DNA of 64,000 bases from Nordella sp. HKS 07 (GTDB taxonomy: Bacteria; Pseudomonadota; Alphaproteobacteria; Rhizobiales; Aestuariivirgaceae): contig NZ_CP049258.1 of assembly GCF_011046735.1 (NCBI RefSeq), positions 4,606,001-4,670,000 on the forward strand. The letters are read 5' to 3'. This document shows, one piece after another, positions 47,875 through 55,810 of the stretch. The translations under genes were made by a program, and so were the position numbers. Position 1 is the stretch's first letter, and every line of letters begins with the position of its first letter. The notes beneath the pieces were generated by a model, which was not told the DNA's origin, did not search any database, and saw nothing but the letters and a program-made list of their open reading frames with translations.

Positions 47875-47968
47875 GGCGTCCTGTCACTTGATTGTCCCTT
47901 CCGGAACGAACTGCGGAACTTTCGGTACGCTCTTTGACTAGTAAATAGATCAATTGATTCTAGTAAGA
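47875..47968 (+). promoter_or_regulatory. Possible CRISPR leader
   Basis: The 94 bases between cas6e and the first degenerate repeat are AT-richer than their surroundings, with TTGACT at 47934-47939 as a possible -35 element and ATTCTA about 17 bases further as a poor -10. A type I-E leader would be expected here for this repeat orientation. It is too short to hold cas1 or cas2. Confidence 0.35.
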
Positions 47969-50893
47969 GCGCTTTCCACACACGCTGGAAAGAATCGGTG
48001 TTCCAAGTGAAGGTCCTGCCGCGCTTGCGCTTCTACACGCACGCGGGGATGAACCGTCGTTGATCTCGGCCCGAGCCTCCATGACCATGCGTTCCCCGCT
48101 CATGCGGGGATGAGCCGATGCTCAAATCCTTCAATGTCCGCGAGCTGGCGCGTTCTCCGCACACGCGGGGATGAACCGCGCTCCCACTTCTTCGTTACGC
48201 TGTTGACGCCGCGTTCCTCGCACACGCGGGGATGAACCGAGCCGGAAGCAGTACTCGGTAACTCGCAAATAGCGTTCCCCGCACACGCGGGGATGAACCG
48301 GCATCGCTCATACCGTCGTTGTCGCTGTCCGTGCGTTTCCCGCACACGCTGGGATGAACCGTGCTCGATGTCGGTCTGCATCGAATAACGCTCGCGTTCC
48401 CCTCAAACGCGGGGATGAACCGACAGTCCGGTGGGCTTGCTGCCCGGCTGGAAGGCGTTCCCCGCACACGCGGGGATGAACCGTCTTCGAGGTCCGTCAT
48501 ACGCTGCTCGTAGGCGCGTTCCCCGCACACGCGGGATGAACCGGTCAATCGCGCGCCGATCGACAGCGTTCAGACGCGTTCCCCGCACATGCGGGGATGA
48601 ACCGTCATCGCCGAGATCATTTTCATGGAGGCGAGCGCGTACTCCGCACACGCGGAGATGAACCGTACGCACAGCACAACGCCACCGATGCCTGGTGGCG
48701 TTCTCCGCACACGCGGGGATGAACCGGTTCACCATAGTCATTTCGTTTTCGAGGATCAGTGTTCTCCGCATGCAGGGGGATGACCCGCGAAGCATGGCGA
48801 TGTAATCCTCTGTGCCAAGGCGTTCCCCACACACGCGGGGATGAACCGGCCCGCTCTGACGATCGTCGCTTTCTCCGCATGCGCGGGGATGAACCGCCTG
48901 TTGGGCCGAGGCCGTTTCATAAAATGATGCGTTCTCCGCACGCGCGAGGATGAACCGTCGTCACAGGCCAGCGCCGCACGTGGGATCCCACGTTCTCCGC
49001 ACACGCGGAGATAAACCGGAGGTGCGCAGGATCAAGTCCTTCACAGGGAGGCGTTCTCCGTACACGCGAGGATGAACCGAAAAAGCGGCAAGCGTCGTCT
49101 TACGCCTAAGCGCGTTTCCCGCGCACGCGGGGATAAACCGGAACGCATCCTTGGGATTGTGGGCCTTGCCATGCGTTCCCCGCACACGCGGGGATGAACC
49201 GATGTCCCCCGCTCCTCGCCTCCACGAGAACGAGCGTTCCCCGCACATGCGGGGATGAACCGGTCATGGGCGATTCCATGGACCTGGAACACTTGCGTTC
49301 CCCGCACACGCGGGGATGAACCTGACAATCCATGTCTATAGTGACGTTGAAATTTACGTTCCCCGTACACGCGGGAATGAACCGAGGTTTGCTCCTTGCC
49401 CAGGAACAATTGCCTGCGCGTACCCCGCACACGCGGGGATGAACCGCGGTAGGATCGACACCATATTTACGCTCAGGAGCGTTCTCCGCACGCGCGGGGA
49501 TGAACCGGCGAGGAAGACGTAGACCCGATCCTCCTCCCAGCGTTCCCCGCACACGCGGGGATGAACCGAGCCGGTAATGGTCTTTGACACCAGATCGGGG
49601 GCGTTCCCCGCACACGCGGGGATGAACCGGCAGAACAGCCTAAGCGCTCATGGAGTGATATGCGTTCCCCGCACACGCGGGATGAACCGACCCAATGCGA
49701 GGGCTAGCTTTGGATCGCTGAGCGTTCCCTGCACACGCGGTGATGAATCGACGCTGGATAGTGGCCTGGACAGGCTGGGTAAGCGTTCTCCGCACTCTCG
49801 GGGATGAACCGCCGAGCTTGCCCAGCTCGTTTTCATCGTTGATGCGTTCCCCGCATACGCGGAGATGAACCGACCTCGATCGGCGTCGGCGCAAAGCTCT
49901 CTGGGCGTTCCCCGCACACGCGGGGATGAACCGGTTCTACCTGTCATCCGCCTTGCATCCTAAAAGCGTTCCCCGCACACGCGGGGATGAACCGGTGCAA
50001 CGGCAATTCGTCGAATACCTGCGCCAGCGTTCCCGGCACACGCGGGGATGAATCGGTGAAGCGCTTGTGCAGCCCAGCCAGGTCTTCGTGTTCCCCGCAC
50101 ACGCAGGGATGAACCGATGTCGGCGATGCGCTGCACCTGAGCGAACTTGCGTTCTCCGCACACGCGGGGATGCACCGTACTTGACCAAGAGCAGTGAAGC
50201 GAGGGTTCGGCGTTCCCCGCACACGCGGGGATGAACCGTACCGGTTGGACGCCGCCGCCTGCCTCTCTGCGCGTTCCCCGCACACGCGGGGATGAACCGG
50301 CTGGACGGCGGTTCGTCCGCGCGATCAAGAGGCGTTCCCCGCACACGCGGGGATGAACCAATTTTCGACATCTTCACGGGCCAGGAAATAAAGCGTTCTC
50401 CGTACAGGCGGAGATGAACCGGAAACCGCTTACCAGACCGCGAAGACCGGCGAGCGTTCCCCGCACACGCGGGGATGAACCGATATCGGGAATATCTTCG
50501 CTTGTTGCTTTCTGGCGTTTCCCGCGCGCGCGGGGATCAACCGTTCAGCGGCCGGCCTGAAGTCTCGCGATGAAGGCGTTCCCCGCACACGCGGGGATGA
50601 ACCGAAGCACAACCCCGCGCGGCCGCATGACCGTTAGCGTTCCCCGCACACGCGGGGATGAACCGCGTAGACAGGTATTTGCGAGTTACCGAGTACGGCA
50701 TTCCCCGCACACGCGGGGATGAACCGATGAAGGTGCACGACAAGGAATACGTGGCAATGCGTTCCCCGCACACGCGGGGATGAACCGACCTGCCATGACA
50801 CGGTGAAGCAGAAGGAAGAGCGCTCCCCGCACACGCGGGGATGAACCGGCGGAGGATGAAACCCTTGCCAACCGAGCTTTGCGTTCCCCGCAC
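47969..50893 (+). CRISPR. Type I-E CRISPR array: 47 full repeats, one half repeat, 47 spacers
   Basis: The 29-base repeat begins GCGTTCCCCGC and ends GCGGGGATGAACCG, the type I-E form, with a CCCCGC/GCGGGG hairpin. From 48028 to 50848 I count 47 repeats, nearly always 61 bases apart. A very degenerate copy (about 21 of 29 bases matching) lies at 47969-47997, and the array ends in a 13-base half repeat at 50881-50893. Spacers are 32 bases except for one of 33 bases at 49385-49417 and one of 19 bases at 48849-48867. Two repeats lack one G (48516, 49662). Exact repeats number 3 among the first 24 and 10 among the last 23. Reading frames through the array are artefacts. Confidence 0.97.
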
Positions 50894-50917
50894 TGACTAG
50901 ATTGTCGCCTACGGAAC

Positions 50918-50975
50918 CAACACCCTCATCCGCGCTTCGCGCACCTTCTCCCGCAAGCGGTAGAAGGGGAGGTGA
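50918..50975. repeat. Dispersed repeat flanking the array end
   Basis: CCCTCATCCGCGCTTCGCGC with CCTTCTCCCGCAAGCGG matches the repeat copy at 40068-40113 upstream of cas3. The same family therefore brackets the whole CRISPR-Cas locus in direct orientation. Confidence 0.7.
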
Positions 50976-51000
50976 GGCGACTGGAGCAGCTCCCATGCGC

Positions 51001-51879
51001 CTAAGCCGGCATCGCCTGCGGCTTGCGCATCTCGAACCAGATATGGCCGGCGACGGCGGTGAGCACGATGAGGCCGCCGGCGAGTGTGTAAACACTCGGC
51101 ACCTCGCCGAAGGCGAGCCACACCCATAAAGGGGCGAGGGGGACATCGAGCGCGGTGAGAAGTGTCGCCTCAGCGGCCGGGATCATGCGCGAGCCGAGGC
51201 TGAACAGCAAGAGGCCGAGGGCGCTCTGCGTCACGCCGAACAGCGCCAGCATGATGAGATCGAAAGAGGAGACGTCGAGAGGATCGCAGAACCAGAAGGC
51301 GACGAAGGCTGCGGTCCAGGAGGACAGCCCGAGCACCGGCAGGATCGCGATGTCGCGCTTCCAGCGCAGGATGACCGCCATCAGGGCCATGGAAAGAGTC
51401 ATCAGGAGGGCGACGAACTGGCCGAACAGGATGCCGCCATAGACCGCACCGGTTAGCATCACCACGACGCCGGCAAGTGCCAGCGCGCTTGCCGCGAGCA
51501 CGCTCCAGGAGGCGCGCTCTTTGAGAATAAGCCAGGCGACGCCGGCGGTGATGAACGGCACGGTGGCATAGATCACATAGACATCGGCGACCGTCGTCAG
51601 CATCAGGGAGCCGATGAAGGTGATCATGCCGAGCCCGCAGATGACGGCGAGCAGGAGCCCCATCGGGCCCAGCTTCCAATAAGCTTCCAGCGACTTCCCG
51701 CGATGGTGCACCGCCACCATGACGGCAAAGGCGCAGCCGCCGAAGAAGCCACGCCAGAACAGCATGGTCCAGACATCTTCCCCGATGAGACGGGTGAAGA
51801 AGCCGGCCGTCGACCAGGCGACCGCCGACAGGCTGACCAGGATCCAGCCGAGATAACGCTGACCGTCGCCGCCGTTCAT
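51001..51879 (-). CDS. DMT superfamily (EamA) transporter
   Basis: The 292-residue protein has ten hydrophobic segments in two EamA halves (about residues 10-140 and 150-285). The N-terminus GWILVSLSAVAWSTAGFFTRLIG and TMLFWRGFFGG are typical. It is a close paralogue of the next gene. The family exports amino acids, nucleotides or drugs, and the substrate is unknown. It is the last of three genes on this strand, 63 bases after the second. Confidence 0.88.
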   Translation of the reverse strand: MNGGDGQRYLGWILVSLSAVAWSTAGFFTRLIGEDVWTMLFWRGFFGGCAFAVMVAVHHRGKSLEAYWKLGPMGLLLAVICGLGMITFIGSLMLTTVADVYVIYATVPFITAGVAWLILKERASWSVLAASALALAGVVVMLTGAVYGGILFGQFVALLMTLSMALMAVILRWKRDIAILPVLGLSSWTAAFVAFWFCDPLDVSSFDLIMLALFGVTQSALGLLLFSLGSRMIPAAEATLLTALDVPLAPLWVWLAFGEVPSVYTLAGGLIVLTAVAGHIWFEMRKPQAMPA

Positions 51880-51942
51880 GCCGCTTCCCCTTTTTCCCCG
51901 TCTGCAGTCTCGCTGATTGTTTTGTCAGCTTCTGTCAGCAGT

Positions 51943-52830
51943 CTAAACCGGCGGCGGCAGCGCCCGCCTTGGTCGGATCTCGGTCAGGATATGGCCGAAC
52001 AGCGCCAGCATGACGATAGCGCCGCCGATGAGCACCGCACCCGCCGGCGTCTCGCCGAGGAACAGCCAGACCCAGAGCGGTGTGAAGGGCACTTCGAGGG
52101 CGGCGATCAGCGTCGCCTCGGCGGCGGGGATCTTCCGCGACCAGATCGCATAGAGGACGAGGCCCGACGCGTTCTGCACGATGCCGAAGAGCGCGATGAG
52201 CAGGAAATCCTGAGTGCTGACCGACAGCGGAGCGGCGAACCAGAAGGTCACGAAGGAACAGAGCCAGGCGGAGAGCGCCATGGCCGGCAGCATCGGCACG
52301 TCCTGGTGTCTCCGCATGATGGTGGTCATGCCGGCCATGCTGAGCGTCATCAGCACGGCAAGGCCCTTCCCGAAAAGGCTCCCGTCCAGGGACGCGTCCT
52401 TCAGCATGAAGGCGACGCCGCAGAGCGCAACGAGGCTCGCCGCCATGGTGCGGGTACTGGGCTTCTCGCCGATGAAGGCCCAGGCGAAACCGGCGGTGAC
52501 GAAAGGCACGGTCGCATAGATGATGAGAGCCTCGGCCACTGTCGTGTAGCGCATCGAACCGATGCCGGTGATCATGCCCATGGCCGACAATGCGGCGACG
52601 GCGAAGACCGGGAGCGGTAGGTTGCGCAGGCGCAGGAGGCCGGCTTTGCCTTCCATCAGGAGATAGACCAGCATCACCGCGGAGCCCGAAAAGACGCCGC
52701 GCCAGAACAGCATGGTCATCAGGTCGGCGCCGATGAGGCGCACGAAGATGCCGGAGGTAGACCAGAAAAGCGCCGCCGTCGCCACCAGAAGGAGGCCGAG
52801 ACGGTGCTGTGACGAGGCATCGGCGTTCAT
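51943..52830 (-). CDS. DMT superfamily (EamA) transporter, paralogue of the next
   Basis: The 295-residue, ten-helix protein shares the same opening pattern as its downstream neighbour: LLLVATAALFWSTSGIFVRLIGADLMTMLFWRGVFSG lines up residue for residue with that gene, so the two arose by tandem duplication. It shares four bases with the stop of the upstream transporter gene. EamA proteins act as inner-membrane exporters. The substrate is unknown. Confidence 0.88.
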   Translation of the reverse strand: MNADASSQHRLGLLLVATAALFWSTSGIFVRLIGADLMTMLFWRGVFSGSAVMLVYLLMEGKAGLLRLRNLPLPVFAVAALSAMGMITGIGSMRYTTVAEALIIYATVPFVTAGFAWAFIGEKPSTRTMAASLVALCGVAFMLKDASLDGSLFGKGLAVLMTLSMAGMTTIMRRHQDVPMLPAMALSAWLCSFVTFWFAAPLSVSTQDFLLIALFGIVQNASGLVLYAIWSRKIPAAEATLIAALEVPFTPLWVWLFLGETPAGAVLIGGAIVMLALFGHILTEIRPRRALPPPV

Positions 52831-53684
52831 AGTGCTGGTTTGGCTTTCAGAAGATTGAGCAAATTGGCGCCGAGGATGAGGACCGCGCCCAGGATCGAGA
52901 CGAGATCGAAGCCCTCGCTATAGAGCCAGTAGCCGGCGAGCACGGTCAAGGGCACGCGCAGGAAGTCCATCGGCGTCACGACCGTCATGTCGGCGAGCGA
53001 TACCGCCTTGGACAGGCAATAATGCGAGAAAGTGCCGGCAAGGCCGACGACGGCCACCCAGATCCAGTTCCCGGGCTCCGGCCATTTCCAGGTGAGCCAG
53101 GCCGGCACCGCACCGATCACCGTCTGGATGGCGAACATCAGGAAGATGACGGTGAGCGCCGAGTCCTTCCTCGTCAGCACCTTGGTGAGGGCGACCGAGA
53201 CGGCGAAGCCCAAGGCGGCGACGAGCGCCACCACATGGCCCGCATCGACTTCAGCGGTGCCGGGCCGCACGATCAGCAATATGCCGAGGAAGCCCAGTAC
53301 GATGGCCGTGATCCGGTAGCGGGTCAGCCTCTCGCCGAGAAACGTGACGGCGATGAGGGCACCCCAGATCGGCATGGTGAATTCGATCGACACGACCTGG
53401 GCGAGCGGGATCAAGGTGAGCGCCGTGAACCACGAATATTGGGCGCCGTAATGGATGATGTTGCGCACCACGTGAAGCGGCAGCTGGGTGAGGCGGGCGG
53501 CGATATTCCCCTCATAGATCACGAGCGGGGTGAGCACCGCCATGGCGACCAGGCTGCGCAGGACCATGATGACGAAGACCGGCACGTCATGGCCGAGCTC
53601 GCGCCCCGAGACGGTGAGGGCAAGCGTGCAGAGAAGCCATCCCGCCATCCAGATGGCCGCCTGTGTCGTCGATTGATGCGGCAA
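52827..53684 (-). CDS. DMT superfamily (EamA) transporter, divergent member
   Basis: A third ten-helix EamA transporter leads this three-gene operon, but it is more distant from the other two. Segments RSLVAMAVLTPLVIYE and LTRYRITAIVLGFLGILLIVRPG are typical. No ATG is well placed. I prefer the TTG at 53684, which has GGGGAGAG eight bases upstream; TTG 53714 (295 residues) and ATG 53648 are alternatives. The substrate is unknown. Confidence 0.85.
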   Translation of the reverse strand: MPHQSTTQAAIWMAGWLLCTLALTVSGRELGHDVPVFVIMVLRSLVAMAVLTPLVIYEGNIAARLTQLPLHVVRNIIHYGAQYSWFTALTLIPLAQVVSIEFTMPIWGALIAVTFLGERLTRYRITAIVLGFLGILLIVRPGTAEVDAGHVVALVAALGFAVSVALTKVLTRKDSALTVIFLMFAIQTVIGAVPAWLTWKWPEPGNWIWVAVVGLAGTFSHYCLSKAVSLADMTVVTPMDFLRVPLTVLAGYWLYSEGFDLVSILGAVLILGANLLNLLKAKPAL

Positions 53685-53967
53685 GCGCGATTCTCTCCCC
53701 AGAGCGTTTGCCAACCTTAGGAGGAGGGCGGGATGCCAGCTAGGCTAGAATGATCATATCAACCCTGCGGATGCGGCCGGGCTTGCGCTCCTGACAGTCT
53801 TTGGTCTGATGGGGCTTTATGCGGTGTCATCTGGACAAGGGCCGGCCGGTCATGCGAGGTTCGCCTGGCGCAACCGAGGGCTCACCAGAGGGGCTCGAAC
53901 AGCCTTCGATTATGCGCGATGCGGCAGCACGCTGCCCAGGTCATTTCACAGGTTTCACGGACGCGTC

Positions 53968-54981
53968 ATGAACGATGCCATGCGTATGAACAATTCGTCG
54001 TCTGTCGAAGGCCGCCCTGAGCCAGCCATTGCGGTGCGCGGGCTGGTCAAGCATTTTGGCGACGTCCGCGCCGTGGACGGCATCGATCTCGAGGTCCCGC
54101 GCGGCATGATCTTCGCCATTCTGGGCCCCAATGGCGCCGGCAAGACCACGCTGATGCGCATGCTGGCGACGCTCGCCTCGCCAGATACCGGCACGGCCAG
54201 CGTCATGGGCCATGATCTGATCGCGGCACCCCAGAAGGTGCGCGCCAGCATCGCCATGACCGGCCAGTTCGCCTCGCTCGACGAGGATCTGACAGGCAGA
54301 GAAAATCTCCTGATGCTGGCCCGTCTCTGGGGGTATCGTGGCCGCAACGCCAAAGAGCGCGCCGATGAGCTGCTCGCCGCCTTCGATCTGGCCGAGGCCG
54401 CCCATAAGCAGGTGAAGGCCTATTCGGGCGGGATGCGGCGCAAGCTCGATATCGCCGCCTCCCTTATCGTGACGCCGGGTGTGCTGTTCCTCGACGAGCC
54501 GACGACGGGGCTCGATCCCAATGCGCGCCAAGGCGTGTGGCGGATGATCCGCGCGCTTGCGGGCTCGGGCGTCACCATCCTACTCACCACGCAATATCTC
54601 GAGGAGGCCGATCAGCTGGCGGCCCGCATCGCCGTCATCGACAAGGGCAAAAAGATCGCCGAAGGCACGAGCCGCGAGCTGAAAGCCGCTACCGGCTCAG
54701 GCTTCCTCCATGTGGCGTTGGTCGATCCGGCAAGGCTCGATGACGCCCGCGCGCTTCTCGAGACGCATCTGGGAACCCAGGTCCAGCGCAATCCCGAAGG
54801 CGCCCAGCTTTCCGTCATGGCGGGCACGCCCGAGGCGGCCAGCCAGGCGATCGCCGCCCTCATCGCCGCCAGGATCGAGCTTGCCGATTTTTCGATGGGC
54901 TCGCCCAGCCTGGAAGAGGTCTTCTTCGCGCTGACGGACGGCAGCGGCAGACTGGGAAAAACGGAAGGTAGCGACCAATGA
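53968..54981 (+). CDS. ABC transporter ATP-binding protein, DrrA-type exporter
   Basis: The 337-residue protein has Walker A GPNGAGKTT near residue 52, signature YSGGMRRKLDIA near residue 151, Walker B LFLDEPTTGLDPNAR near residue 175, and the switch His replaced by Gln in LLTTQYLEEADQLA, as is usual in DrrA. The C-terminal DUF4162-like extension is present from about residue 225. I use the ATG at 53968, since the longer frame to 53809 adds unrelated sequence. Its stop overlaps the permease start. Such pairs export drugs or lipids. Confidence 0.9.
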   Translation: MNDAMRMNNSSSVEGRPEPAIAVRGLVKHFGDVRAVDGIDLEVPRGMIFAILGPNGAGKTTLMRMLATLASPDTGTASVMGHDLIAAPQKVRASIAMTGQFASLDEDLTGRENLLMLARLWGYRGRNAKERADELLAAFDLAEAAHKQVKAYSGGMRRKLDIAASLIVTPGVLFLDEPTTGLDPNARQGVWRMIRALAGSGVTILLTTQYLEEADQLAARIAVIDKGKKIAEGTSRELKAATGSGFLHVALVDPARLDDARALLETHLGTQVQRNPEGAQLSVMAGTPEAASQAIAALIAARIELADFSMGSPSLEEVFFALTDGSGRLGKTEGSDQ

Positions 54982-55796
54982 CCGATGTGAGCTCATCCCT
55001 GCCGGCGCTGAGACTCGACCGGCCGCCGCCCCGGCCGCCGTCGGCCTTTTCCAACGCGCTCGTCTTCGGCTGGCGGGCCATCCTCAAATTCAAGCATGTG
55101 CCGGAGCAGCTCTTCGATCTGGTGATGACGCCGATCATGTTCACGCTGCTCTTCACCTTCGTCTTCGGGGGCGCGCTGGCGGGGTCGACCGGCGCCTATC
55201 TGCAGTTCTTCCTGCCCGGCATCCTGGTCCAGACCATCGTGTTCAACGCCGTCTATTCCGGCATGGGCCTCTCGACCGACCTCAGCAAGGGCCTGTTCGA
55301 CCGCTTCCGCTCGCTGCCGATCTGGTCGCTGGCGCCTTTTGCCGGGCTGATGGTGGGCGACATATTGCGCCACCTGATCGCCGGCGGGCTCATCCTGATC
55401 ATCGGCCTCATTTTGGGCTACCGGGCCGAAGGCGGGGTCTTGGGCGTCATCGCCGCATTCGCGCTGCTGATCGCCGTCGGTTTCGGCATGGGCTGGATCT
55501 TCATCGTGCTGGGCCTCCTGGTCCGCACGCCGATGACGGTGATGACCGTGGGTTTCACCTTCCTCTTTCCCCTGGTTTTCGCCTCCAACATCATGGTGCA
55601 GCCGGCGACCATGCCGGGCTGGCTCAGGGCCTTCGTCGAGGTGAATCCGGTGTCACTGATGACCACAGCCATTCGCGGGCTGATGGCGGGCCAGGCGAGC
55701 CTCCACGAGGTCCTCCTGGCGCTGGCGGGCCCGGCGGCGCTCACTCTGCTGCTCGCTCCCGTGACGCTCTGGCTTTACCGGCGGCGTGACCGGTAA
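54978..55796 (+). CDS. ABC transporter permease, DrrB / ABC-2 type
   Basis: The 272-residue protein has six hydrophobic segments of the ABC-2 type. RAILKFKHVPEQLFDLVMTPIMFTLLF near residue 35, FLPGILVQTIVF near residue 77, and the signature GLSTDLSKGLFDRFRSLPIW near residue 96 match DrrB-like permeases. It forms a complex with the upstream ATPase through overlapping genes (ATGA). The exported compound is unknown. It converges on the TIR-pseudokinase-globin gene with a 14-base gap. Confidence 0.9.
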   Translation: MTDVSSSLPALRLDRPPPRPPSAFSNALVFGWRAILKFKHVPEQLFDLVMTPIMFTLLFTFVFGGALAGSTGAYLQFFLPGILVQTIVFNAVYSGMGLSTDLSKGLFDRFRSLPIWSLAPFAGLMVGDILRHLIAGGLILIIGLILGYRAEGGVLGVIAAFALLIAVGFGMGWIFIVLGLLVRTPMTVMTVGFTFLFPLVFASNIMVQPATMPGWLRAFVEVNPVSLMTTAIRGLMAGQASLHEVLLALAGPAALTLLLAPVTLWLYRRRDR

Positions 55797-55810
55797 GAAT
55801 TGTTCGATCA

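Noticed and set aside
48100-50893. Many open frames across the array on both strands, with repeated SSPRVRGT, VHPRVCGER and RFIPACAGN patterns
   Set aside because: These are translations of the CRISPR repeat in three frames. They are known artefacts and not proteins.
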